From: Coprinus comatus
Taxonomy: Eukaryota; Basidiomycota; Agaricomycetes; Agaricales; Agaricaceae
Assembly: GCA_034638255.1 (NCBI GenBank)
Contig: JAWPGT010000089.1
Location: forward strand, 1-64,000
Direction of reading: 5' to 3'
DNA length: 64,000 nucleotides
Part shown: in pieces, positions 46,191-57,374 of the stretch
How the letters are laid out: each line of letters begins with the position of its first letter
Numbering within the stretch: the stretch's first letter is position 1
Program-made: the position numbers and the translations under genes
The notes under the pieces: generated by a model
What the model saw: the letters and a program-made list of their open reading frames with translations, nothing else
Told to the model about the DNA's origin: nothing
Databases searched by the model: none

Positions 46191-48627
46191 TCTACAATGT
46201 GGAAAGATTACATGCAAAATTCGTGTATATCAAGGCAGCCAGTCAAAATTAGTCAAAGGTAAACAAAAACAGAGGGCCCATGTTGCATTCCACCGTGAGG
46301 GTATTTATGCACAGGTAAGGTCAAGTCCTCCCACACCTTTGTATATGAACCTTTCTAACTGATTGAAACTGAAATAGGAAGCACAGACTGCAGCCCAAGC
46401 TGATGGGTTTGAAGATGAATTTCCCTATGAGGGTGACTTTCCAATGGATGATGTTCAAGATATTGATGACCTCATGGATGGTAATGACGAATCACTGCTC
46501 AGCCATGCTGGTGGTGAGCTTCTTCAAATTATAACTGAAGAGCTTCAGAAGAACAGGTATATACTCCTGTGTACTCCCATTCTGGTTCTGTTCCATGATC
46601 ATCTCTAACTTATGCCAATAATTATAGAGAGCCGCGAAAGGATACTAGGACTCAACGGGACCGAGCCCATTTACGCAATGACGGTTTCAACACACAGCTA
46701 CAGGAGATGACTGATAGCTACTTAGAATGGAGTCGGAGGACCAATAATGGTCTGCAATGGCCCTCACATTCGAGCTCAGAGGGTGGGATTCAAGGCCATT
46801 ATCTGGTCACTGTTGTTGATATATCTGGTGAGTGACCATCATTATCTAACTTTTCTACTGTAACAAAAGAAATCTATAGCTACCTATGATGAACAAATTC
46901 CTCTTCGCTCTGGTGATACAGGTATTGCTCTGGTGCTAGTAGCACATGGTCTCATACCCTGCTCACCATTCCAACCAACACTTGCAATTACCATCAACAC
47001 ACTTGAACTTTTCCGCATCCTTTCCCTTCAGTGCCCACATCTTGCCATTCAGAACTATGTCAAGATGCTTTGCTTTCATCATAATGTAAGTTAAATATAT
47101 AATATCATATCATTAACTCATATCTAGTTTCTTAGAAGCCGTACCAACAACATTTAAACAAATAGTTTTCCATATGCCATGACTTACACCTTGCAATTCT
47201 AGAAGAAACGGAAGTATGGCTCCAAAAGGCACTTGGAAGGGACACTGACACATGGAGGTTACTCCATGCATGTCCATCTTGCACATACAAACTAAACAAT
47301 GAGAAGAGCATGAAGTATAGCATGCTTTTCACAATGGATGGTAATAATTCACTCAAATGATTACCCAAACACAAGTATTTGAAGGATGTAGTGGAAATGC
47401 CGAATGGTAAAATTCAGCTGGTAGGGGTGACAAATGAAGTTGTGGATGGACGAAAGATGAAGAGTGACTATTATATCAGCAGAGAGGAGGTACAAAAATG
47501 GTTGCCTTCAAAAGGTCGTCTAAAGAAACAACAGGTGAGTAAATCTATCAATTTAATTAGCATTCAGCTAAGTTTACTTTTAACTATATAGCCAGCAATG
47601 GCAAAAGAATCACACCAAGGAAGCAGCTCAGAAGTTCATGATGAAGAGGTTAATCTGATTTTTAATACATATTTATCAATCATTTACTCACCAATTATCA
47701 GCTTGATAGTCCTTGCTCTGGTCAATGGAAGAACATGTCTGAGCAAGCAACAGCCAAGTCACTTGGTATCTTTGATGAGAGTAGAATATTTGTATCCTTA
47801 TGTTGACATGGGTTTATCTTAGTGTATACTGACATGGTGAAGAGTGGTGAAGGGTACGTACTCTTCTTTCTTTCTTTTTTTAACACAAACTGATATCTTG
47901 GATTAGTACTCAGTACCCTTTTGCAGTTGTAGAAAGGTTAATGGATGTTTTTGGGTCAAACCTCGCAGGAGGTTATGACATTGGGTGTCGATTCAAAATA
48001 TCCCTTGACAATAGTGGACTTGGAGAATGAGCTCGAGAGTTAGCATACACCTCGTTGGTTGGAGCATTTCATGGTCACACTCACAACCATCTCTGCCAAT
48101 TATCTTACTTATCAACATATGTGGAGGGTCTTGGACTGAGTGACTTAGAAGGATGTGAACGGCTGTTTTCATGTTCTAATGATTTGGCCACCACCACGCA
48201 ACACTCGAGTACATTCCACCGACAGCAACACATCACAAATTATCTGAAACACCTTGATAAAACAGATACGTATGAAGGACTAAGTGTGTTACATTTTTCT
48301 CTGATCTAAATAAATTCTAAAACAATTGTTATTCATAGGTAAATTTCTGGTAACAAATTTCAAATGGGCAAAAGCTATATTAGCGGATGCACCTTCCTTT
48401 GAAAAAGTAAAACAAGAAATGGGCATAACAGATAACTCGGTGTTTGAAGAATGGCTTACAGAAGAGCAGCAGTATTTGTCGAGTAGGGGGAAGGAATCCA
48501 TGGTAGACACTTGGGAGATGCAATATCAGTGTGCATTGGTGGAGCTGATGGATGTCTGGTGAGTTTAAGTCTAGGCTGAGATTTGTTCAATATCTCACAA
48601 TAATGATTACAGAGACAAGCTTGCTAC
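46190..48627 (+). pseudogene. KDZ (Kyakuja/Dileera/Zisupton) transposase remnant
   Basis: Exon-intron gene read on plus: acidic segment (EDEFPYEGDFPMDDVQDID), LVTVVDISG, LVAHGLIPCSPFQPTLAI, LELFRILSLQCPHLAIQNY, a LHACPSCTYKL cysteine pair, MLFTMDGNNSLK, DYYISREEVQKWLPSKGRL, IFDESRIFVSLC, VGAFHGHTHNHLCQLSYLST, EGLGLSDLEGCERLFSCSND and HSSTFHRQQHITNYL, all landmarks of fungal KDZ transposases. In-frame stops include NNSLK* (47360; family has SLKR) and LGE*ARE (48028). The 3' end runs into the LTR of copia F. KDZ elements are large cut-and-paste transposons common in Agaricomycetes. Not active here. Confidence 0.8.
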
Positions 48628-48859
48628 TGTCAGACAACAACACGTGACCGAACAAAGTATATAGTATCACATCACGAACTAATGTAGCCTCAGTCTTCTA
48701 TCACACCGAGACTGAGGTAAGCCACAACACTTGTAACTATATACGCATGTAACTTACACATTACTGTAGTATTCGGGTATCGTGTATAGGTATGAACAAT
48801 ACAGTCTTCTATCACACCGAGACTGAGTATTCGGGTATCGCGTATAGAGAAATAACAGG
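48628..48859 (+). repeat. 5' LTR of copia F (left edge uncertain)
   Basis: The right end is fixed by the PBS: ...GAGAAATAACA then GGTTATGGGCC. TGTCAGACAACAACACGTGA at 48628 is a candidate left end, but the KDZ reading frame seems to run across it, so a later TG (about 48684) is possible. It contains two copies each of CAGTCTTCTATCACACCGAG and GTATTCGGGTATCG. Confidence 0.55.
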
Positions 48860-48870
48860 TTATGGGCCTT
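48860..48870 (+). other. Primer-binding site of copia F
   Basis: GGTTATGGGCC, the same initiator-tRNA-Met anticodon-region complement as in copia B and C. Confidence 0.6.
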
Positions 48871-48929
48871 TATTAAACTCAAAGTACACGCATACAACGA
48901 CACCTCACAAGTGATATTATACAAGGAAT

Positions 48930-50285
48930 ATGATAAGGAGTGCCAGACTCAGTATTGACAACCTATTCTCAACGTCACCACTCACAGAATACGAATCTGA
49001 CATGGAATCTGTCGCTGGAGATCAGGAGGTCCCTGCCCATGGACAAAGCCATCAGTCTGATGATCACTCAGATCATTCCGACAACGAAGAGCACCTGCTT
49101 GACCTTGAACAGTCCCCACGAGCGCTACCTCTTGATGATAACGACAACTTCTCTCTCACCCTTTCTCCTCGTAGAGACGTTCGTGCGAATGCACGATGCG
49201 ACTCTCGTCTCAGTTCTCGTGCGGATGCACCAGACACTGACCGTCCAGCAGGACCTTCCATCTTTACACGCATTCACAGAACTCTTGACCCACCATTCAA
49301 CCCTACTTCCAGAAAACCCACATCCAACCCCACAGTTCCTCCCATCTTCAATGACCCCGACGTAGCCCGCATTCTTACCGACCCTGACTTGCCAAAACTC
49401 CTCAACTGGTTGAAAAACAATAGTAGTATCACAACCAAATGCACGCGCCCCCCCCCCACCTCCCACACTACCAACCGTTGACGCAGTACCACCCCTTGGC
49501 TCTCATAACTGGAACAAGACTATATTGGAGGAATCCAAACACAACTGGGATGACTGGAAACAGGACATCACACAACATTTGGAAACGAATGGAGTCGACG
49601 ACTATCTTTTTGGAAGAGAATATTATCCCTCCCCAAACACAGACATAGTCAACTATCAAAGATGGAAGAAGAACCATGCGATGATATGCGGATTCATTAG
49701 AGGCACCATATGCAAATCGGAGACAGTAGATTTCCTCAACATCCGACAAGCAAAAGAATTATGGACACATTTGACTGCCCACTATGACCAATTCCCCACC
49801 TCTTCCAAACTCCAAGTCTTCCGTGATCTTTTCAACTCCCCCTTCTCTAACTCCAAAGGCATCCTTGAACTACAATACCGACACCTTGTCATAGACGTCA
49901 AATGACTATTCTCATATGGCATGCCTACGGAGCAAGAATTCATCCTCTACATTCTCATGCATAACCTCAACAACCCAGAAACCATAGACCTGTACAATAA
50001 AGCGGACGTCGTCATGGCTAGCAACCGAAATGCCAACCACACTGATATCTTCTCCCTTATCCAATCTTACGACAACGATAAGAAGAAATCTGTCACCGAC
50101 TCTGCTCTATTAGCTACCACCTCATCAAAACAGAAAAAACCTGTCCCCCGCTGCACAAACTGTAAACGTAAGGGACATACCCAACCTTTCTGTATCTCTA
50201 AAGGTGGCGGTTTTGAGGGAAAATCTATTGAGGAAGCTCTTGAGGCTCAACAGAAGAAGGAGGTTAAGAAAACGGACAACAAAGC
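48930..50285 (+). pseudogene. Copia F Gag
   Basis: N-terminal acidic/Ser-rich region (MIRSARLSIDNLFSTSPL), then in another frame a Ty1/copia capsid region: HNWDDWKQDITQHLETNG, YQRWKKNHAMICGFIRGTI, LWTHLTAHYDQFPTSSKLQ. One in-frame TGA (DVK*LFSYG, 49905) breaks it. Zinc knuckle CTNCKRKGHTQPFC follows. It ends where T copy 1 starts. Plus-strand orientation, opposite to the pol segment at 52158-55317. Confidence 0.8.
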
Positions 50286-50287
50286 AT

Positions 50288-52155
50288 CAGGACTTTGCAC
50301 ATGGGCTTATTCAGCCTCTGGATATACTTAAGTCACTTAACTTACTTAAGTTTAGTTGCCCATCCTTTGGAATAATTTGGTCAAGTACATACAAGGACAT
50401 TCCAAGTGTCCCAAGTTTGCGAAAAAATCTTGTTAATTTATACTAATAACTAGTATATTTGTTTGGTTAATGATATTAATGATGAGTTGTTATTTTATCA
50501 ATAATCACATCACTTATGTTCCCAGATTTGGACTTGACGAAAAATCGCAAAATCGGACTGTCACATGGTCACTCTCACCACCACATGTGACAGAACACGT
50601 TGCATCAGCAGTGAACATCACGAAGGCCACAACTTCTACTTATCACCACTTGGGGTAATTCTGCCACTATGCCCTCATTTCTTGACGGAACTTGACGCGT
50701 TGTAGCTCGCTCGCTGGAATCGTCTCGACATTACGCATTGAACAGGCCTATGTACGCGTGATATGGTGGGGTTTTCATTTTTCTTATATGGTATGTCAAT
50801 TTTGACCATTTTTATTATGTATCTTACTCATTTAGTCATGTATCGGCGCGTTCTTGGGCTCTCCAGGACACCCTCAACGTCCCGCTTCAAACGTATGTAC
50901 AAATACGCGTCCTAGTGCAGTAACCATGCTATAATATGAGTTTTATTGTTGGTAAGTCATCTCTGACTGTTTTTCTTCTCTATCACTCATTCCCCTACAT
51001 AAAGGAATGTTCTTAGGCTCTCCGGAACCACCTCGACGTCTACTGTAGGGTAGGAGGGCTAGGTGATGAGGTGGCATGGTGTATACCCCATGAAGGGGGG
51101 TTTCTTCTCTGGTGAGTCATTATCTGTCTTAAAGGGAGTATTTTACTAATTTCTCATTCCCTCCTGCACTCCATGGCACGTTCTTAGGCTCGTCTTAACC
51201 ACGCGTTTCACGTTTATTACATCCCCGACTTGTACACGATATGGAGAAGTGCTGGATATCTAGTGACCTGACCTTCTAAGGTCTATCATGTAAGTACACT
51301 CTTCACTCTACAACTACTAACACAGTCAATTTCGCACCATACACCACGTCTTTAGGCTTGTTGGAACCGCATTGAGGAGACAAATCGATAGAGGGTAGTA
51401 CAGCGCGATATGGTGGAGTATTCATCAGTCGAAGGTATGTTCTCTAACTTTTACACTAATCCCCTTATTTTACTGATATCTCACTCCCTCCTGCACTCCA
51501 TAACATGCTTTTAGGCTCGTCTTAACTACACGTGTGTCCTCCATTACACCCCCAACTTGTACACGATATGGAGAACAGCTGGATTTGTAGTGACCTGATC
51601 TTGTGGTGAGTACCTATCCAATCTAATACCCCTCTTGATACTCAATACTTATCAGAATTTTATGTTCTTAGCATCGTTGGAACCGTCTCGACAACGCCGT
51701 TCGAACGCACCTACCCACGTAAATCCCTGCTCAAAACTCGTGTCGTGATAACCAGTTCTTTATTTTGCTAAATAGGTTCTATAATAAGTAGATATTCTTG
51801 TAATTTTTTTTATCCTTATTTCGGTACATTACTGTAGTATATACTATGAATATAACTTGTTTTTGCTCACGAAAAACCTACTTCTACCCTTTTAAGCACC
51901 TGAATTCCTGAATATATCTAATAATTGATTTTGAACAAGTGAAATTAAGCTCTAAATAAGTTTGAATATGTAGCCTTAAGTTAAAACAAGGAAACCCAAG
52001 GTAGAGGGGACCTACTTGGATTTACTTGGAATCTAATTCCAAGTATTCCAAGTAAATTCAAGGTCCGAAAAATATTTTCTTGGAATGCACTTATTCTCCC
52101 TTGGATTGGTTTCCAAGGAAGAATAAGGAACTTTAAGCCCATGCGCAAAGTCCTG
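50288..52155 (+). mobile_element. T-family element, copy 1 (1868 bp)
   Basis: Ends are CAGGACTTTGCACATGGG (left) and the complement of CAGGACTTTGCGCATGGG (right); each end is flanked by AT within a CATG target. No transposase. The left subterminal region has AAGTCACTTAAC motifs. The interior 50700-51780 is a degenerate ~160-bp tandem repeat of seven units, each opening with (T)TAG-GCTCGTTGGAACCG or similar and closing with GGTGAGT/GGTAAGT. Copy 2 lies inverted at 55320-61556. Confidence 0.8.
50700..51780 (+). repeat. Seven-unit ~160-bp repeat with exon-like boundaries
   Basis: Unit starts near 50703, 50854, 51017, 51190, 51353, 51513 and 51669 (spacings 151-173). Each has an acceptor-like TTCTTAG, 80-100 nt sharing GCTCNNTGGAACCG/CTCGAC and CGATATGG motifs, then a donor-like GTRAGT or GTATGT, then 50-70 nt. 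Reading frames inside units contain stops, so protein coding is not established. Confidence 0.6.
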
Positions 52156-52157
52156 AT

Positions 52158-55100
52158 GAACGGCAACATATTCTGCTTCTGTGGTGGATATAGCAATGGT
52201 CTTTTGTTTTCTGGATGCCCAGGATACAAGACCACTGCCAAGAGAGAAACCATAGCCCATAGTGGAACGTCTGGTGTCAAGACAGTCTGTGTAAGAAGAG
52301 TCACTGAAGCCTATAAGTGAAGCTGGGTGTTGAGCAGTGGATTGAATTTCGGTTCCATTGGAAGAGAAAGCATTGCGACCACCTAGCCAGAGTTTCATGC
52401 CTCTTGTAGTGTAGAGGTAGCGAGCACACCTTAGAGCAGATTCCCAATGAGAAGATCTAAAGCAGTCAAGATATTGTGATAACTTGGCGACAGTGTAGGC
52501 GACATCAGGCCGAGTTCCCATAGCAATATACATCATAGACCCAACAAGAGAGCGATAAGGTAACGATTTGACTTCATCGTCTGGGATATCATCAGAAGTG
52601 GGTTTATGCAGTTTGATAGAAGGATCCATGGGAGTGTGAGTAGGTATGATGGGGGATGTGAGGAATGATGAGGCAATCTTTTCTATGAGAGCTTTCTGTG
52701 ATAAAGCTATATGACGATTAGGTCTGTCACGTTCAACTGCAATACCTAGGACAAATTCGAGTGGATTGATTTTGAATTCCCATTTGGTGGAAAGGTCTTT
52801 TTGGAATTCGGTCGAGGCACTAGGGGTTGAGGATGCAAGTAGGAAATCATCAACGTGAAGGTTGGTAGCGACCTGACCTTGTTCTGTGGACCTTGTATAT
52901 GTGCATGGTTCACATTTGAGTCTATCAAACTCGAAATCATCAACCATTCCACTATCCACTGTTTTATACCAAACCCGACCACTTTGCTTCAAGCCATATA
53001 AACCTTTTACAATCTTCCATACCCAATCCGATGGAGGTTTGTCTTCTGGTTCAAAACCGGAAGGTTGCTCCATGTATTGTGATTCTGAGTCAGGGAGGGT
53101 GCCATTAAGATAAGCTGTTGTGATGTCGAGTTGTTCAAGTTCCCAGTCGTTGACAGCGGCAAGATGACATAGTGTTCTGATGGATTCTAGGCATGTTGTA
53201 GGGGAGGTGGTATCGTGATAATCGAGACCATATATCTGTTGGAAACCTCGTGCTACAAGACGTGCTTTATATCAGTAGACAGCTCCAGAGCCATCAGTTT
53301 TAGGGACAAGGACCCATTTACCAGTCATAATTTGGCGTTCTTTTGGGACATTAGAGCGGCGTACATACTCGAAGACATTGTGTTTTGTAAGAGATTCCAA
53401 CTCATTTTCAACAGCCTTTTTCCATTCAGCAGCTTGAGGGGACTTCATAGCAGCCTTCAAGGTAGGGGGAGCAGTTGGTAGGATGGCATTAATCTGATGT
53501 TCATTGTTGGGGATAGCTGATAGTGCTATGGAAGTGAAATCTTCAGAGATGAAGTCAGTGTCGGGTTTATCAGTGGAGATAGCAGACGTGATATGTGAAC
53601 GTAGCAGTCTGCGTTGTTTCTTTAGTTTCTTCCTGATGTGTTTGGGTATGTGTTGTTGTGGTGGGTCTGATAGTGTACATTGCAAAGCGTGTTCAACAAG
53701 AGGGGAGGAAGATAAAGATGGTGGTGGGTTGCCAGCAAGTCTGGCAGAGCGACGTGGTGGTTCAACCGTAGGTGCGATGGCATCATCAGGAGTGACGTTT
53801 GTGGGAATATCTACGACATGGTGATTGGGAGAGACGTGTGGAGTAGATTGCCATGTTTCGATAAAGTCGACATGGTATGATGATATGACCTTGTGGGAGG
53901 ATTTGTGGTATAATCGGTAAGCTTTTGCATCTTCAGCATAACCAATCAAGATACACTCAACACTTCTAGGCGCTATTTTAGGGTTGTGTTTGTTCATGAT
54001 GAGAGTGAATGCTCGACAACCTATTTCGCGTAGATGGGAGAGGTCTGGTTTTCGAAGGAACCAGGCCTGATAAGGTGTCATGTTGATGGATCTGGTATAT
54101 GTTCGGTTTGTGAGATAATGGGCAGTGAGGATGAATTCATCCCAACGGTTTTCAGGAAGGTCACATTGAATACGCATTGATCTTGCTTTATTCATGATGG
54201 TGCGATGATATCTCTCCACTTTCCCAATATGAGCAGAGGTGTAAGGTGCTGTGAGTTGGTGTTGGTAACCATTCAGGGAACACCAGGCCTTCATAGCATC
54301 AGATTTTAGTTCACCATTGTCAGTACGGATGATGCCCATCTTTAGACCACATTCACGTTCAGCCATCATAGCCCAGGACTTGAGAGTGGGTAACGCATTC
54401 GATTTATGGGGTAATAAGAAAGTCCAAGCGTAGTTACTACAATCATCAACGATATTCATGAAGTACTTGCTCCCAGTAGCTGATTTCACTGCCTGAGGAC
54501 CCGCAAGGTCTACGAAAACTATTCCCAGCCGTGTGGGACATCTGCCATTAGATCGTGTTGAGGGAACTGACGATCGGGTCTGTTTGCCAAGAATACAATC
54601 ACTACACTTTGTCGGTGATTTGGATAGATCAACCGTCATACCTGTGACTGATTTGAGGTTTGCCATTTGGTAGAGTGAATGAGTATTGGCGTGACCTAGA
54701 CGTTTGTGCCAGACATTGAGGTCTGGTGTTGGTGAGGCAAGGTTGCAGACGTCGATGGTGGAAGAAGATCCTTCAAGTTTCCATAATTTTCGGCCAGGAA
54801 TGCGGGGGCTGTCAATGTGTGAATCGGGGAGATGAATGCGAGCAACGTCTTTCATGAAGTGGATGGTGCAGGAAAGGTCATCGATGAGCGAGCCAATAGA
54901 GACAAGGCGGGTAGTCACTTGTGGAATATAAAGAGCGTTACGGAGTGTGATAGAGCCGGAAGAGCTTGTGACGGTGATATCTCCCATGGCATAGGCATGT
55001 GCAGATGAGCCATTCATTCCAGTTACTGTTTTACCTGGAATGGACCGCATATTAGAAAAGTCTGTGATGTGCGGGGACATGTGAATGGTGCAGCCGGAGT

Positions 55101-55317
55101 CAAGTATGAAAGGATGGATATTGGGTGACTCAGATGCGATAAGGGCTGGGTCATCTGTATGTAGATCCACGGTGCAGTGATGACTGACATCAGGTAGGTC
55201 GGAAGTGAACCAAGCGAATTCTTCCATGTCTTCGATGGACATAGAGTCAGCAAGAAGGGAAGGGATTTCTTCAATAGTGGCAAAGTGAGCAACTTCCTTC
55301 TTCTCAGGTATAACTTC
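52158..55317 (-). pseudogene. Copia F pol (protease to RNase H), inverted segment
   Basis: Begins EVIPEKKEVAHFATIEEIP, protease FILDSGCTIHMSPH, GAG-pre-integrase (WHKRLGHANTHSLYQMANL, CSDCILGKQTRS), integrase (FVDLAGPQAVKSATGS, IIRTDNGELKSDAM, GKVERYHRTIMNKARS), RT (WVLVPKTDGSGAVY*YKA with one TGA; ITTAYLNGTL; GLYGLKQSGRVWY; LHVDDFLLAS) and RNase H (IGFSDSSYTDCLDTRRS, AISTTEAEYVAV) where it stops at 52158. Only one clear nonsense codon in about 1050. It is opposite in strand to its gag and to its RNase H tail (61559). Confidence 0.9.
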
Positions 55318-55319
55318 AT

Positions 55320-56979
55320 CAGGACTTTGCGCATGGGCTTAAAGTTCCTTATTCTTCCTTGGAAACCAATCCAAGGGAGAATAAGTGCATTCCAAGAAAA
55401 TATTTTTCGGACCTTGAATTTACTTGGAATACTTGGAATCTAATTCCAAGTAAATCCAAGTAGGTCCCCTCTACCTTGGGTTTCCTTGTTTTAACTTAAG
55501 GCTACATATTCAAACTTATTTAGAGCTTAATTTCACTTGTTCAAAATCAATTATTAGATATATTCAGGAATTCAGGTGCTTAAAAGGGTAGAAGTAGGTT
55601 TTTCGTGAGCAAAAACAAGTTATATTCATAGTATATACTACAGTAATGTACCGAAATAAGGATAAAAAAAATTACAAGAATATAAGAACTGGTTATCACG
55701 ACACGAGTTTTGAGCAGGGATTTACGTGGGTAGGTGCGTTCGAACGGCGTTGTCGAGACGGTTCCAACGATGCTAAGAACATAAAATTCTGATAAGTATT
55801 GAGTATCAAGAGGGGTATTAGATTGGATAGGTACTCACCACAAGATCAGGTCACTACAAATCCAGCTGTTCTCCATATCGTGTACAAGTTGGGGGTGTAA
55901 TGGAGGACACACGTGTAGTTAAGACGAGCCTAAAAGCATGTTATGGAGTGCAGGAGGGAGTGAGATATCAGTAAAATAAGGGGATTAGTGTAAAAGTTAG
56001 AGAACATACCTTCGACTGATGAATACTCCACCATATCGCGCTGTACTACCCTCTATCGATTTGTCTCCTCAATGCGGTTCCAACAAGCCTAAAGACGTGG
56101 TGTATGGTGCGAAATTGACTGTGTTAGTAGTTGTAGAGTGAAGAGTGTACTTACATGATAGACCTTAGAAGGTCAGGTCACTAGATATCCAGCACTTCTC
56201 CATATCGTGTACAAGTCGGGGATGTAATAAACGTGAAACGCGTGGTTAAGACGAGCCTAAGAACGTGCCATGGAGTGCAGGAGGGAATGAGAAATTAGTA
56301 AAATACTCCCTTTAAGACAGATAATGACTCACCAGAGAAGAAACCCCCCTTCATGGGGTATACACCATGCCACCTCATCACCTAGCCCTCCTACCCTACA
56401 GTAGACGTCGAGGTGGTTCCGGAGAGCCTAAGAACATTCCTTTATGTAGGGGAATGAGTGATAGAGAAGAAAAACAGTCAGAGATGACTTACCAACAATA
56501 AAACTCATATTATAGCATGGTTACTGCACTAGGACGCGTATTTGTACATACGTTTGAAGCGGGACGTTGAGGGTGTCCTGGAGAGCCCAAGAACGCGCCG
56601 ATACATGACTAAATGAGTAAGATACATAATAAATGGTCAAAATTGACATACCATATAAGAAAAATGAAAACCCCACCATATCGTTCACTGCTGATGCAAC
56701 GTGTTCTGTCACATGTGGTGGTGAGAGTGACCATGTGACAGTCCGATTTTGCGATTTTTCGTCAAGTCCAAATCTGGGAACATAAGTGATGTGATTATTG
56801 ATAAAATAACAACTCATCATTAATATCATTAACCAAACAAATATACTAGTTATTAGTATAAATTAACAAGATTTTTTCGCAAACTTGGGACACTTGGAAT
56901 GTCCTTGTATGTACTTGACCAAATTATTCCAAAGGATGGGCAACTAAACTTAAGTAAGTTAAGTGACTTAAGTATATCC
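55320..56979 (-). mobile_element. T-family element, copy 2, main part (continues at 61525-61556)
   Basis: Inverted relative to copy 1. Starts CAGGACTTTGCGCATGGG at 55320 and is interrupted at 56979 by copia C; the remaining 32 bp with its terminus is at 61525-61556. Compared with copy 1 it lacks about 140 bp (the counterpart of about 50620-50760), otherwise the arms match closely. Confidence 0.8.
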
Positions 56980-57308
56980 TGTAAGCGCAGGAACGTAGAG
57001 GACGACGAGACGGACGCGACGACGAAGGAATGAAAGGAATCGGTCAAGAAATGAGTGAGATATTAAGCAAGTACTGCAGACACTTGTATTAGACTAGAGT
57101 ATAGGATAACATTATTATTACTCACCTGCAGACACTTGTATTAGACTAGAGAGTCTTCATGTGTCTGCAGGACGCTTCAGCTATGTGTGACGTGACACTG
57201 TGATGTCACAAAGATCGCAAATCATGTACAAGTCCCAATCAACAGATAATGTCCAACCACAACTCACAGAAGTGCTAACCTTAGGGACTGTCTAGAGCAA
57301 TCCTGACA
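56980..57308 (-). repeat. 3' LTR of copia C
   Basis: 329 bp, TGTAAGCGCAGGAACG ... AATCCTGACA on plus. Same duplicated TAGTCTAATACAAGTGTCTG segment and CRE-like TGACGTGACA/TGATGTCA motifs as copia B. Confidence 0.95.
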
Positions 57309-57374
57309 TACCCCCCTGATCTAGCCAGTCCAGAAAACAAGAGAAAAAGAAAAGGAATAGTGATGAAAAAGGAA

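Noticed and set aside
51660..51740. tRNA-like gene (CGTTCGAACG motif) in a T repeat unit
   Set aside because: No acceptor stem or anticodon arm can be folded around it.
50286..56985. One giant terminal-inverted-repeat transposon carrying copia pol as cargo
   Set aside because: Each arm has its own matching ends on both sides and its own AT duplication, so two separate elements explain it better.
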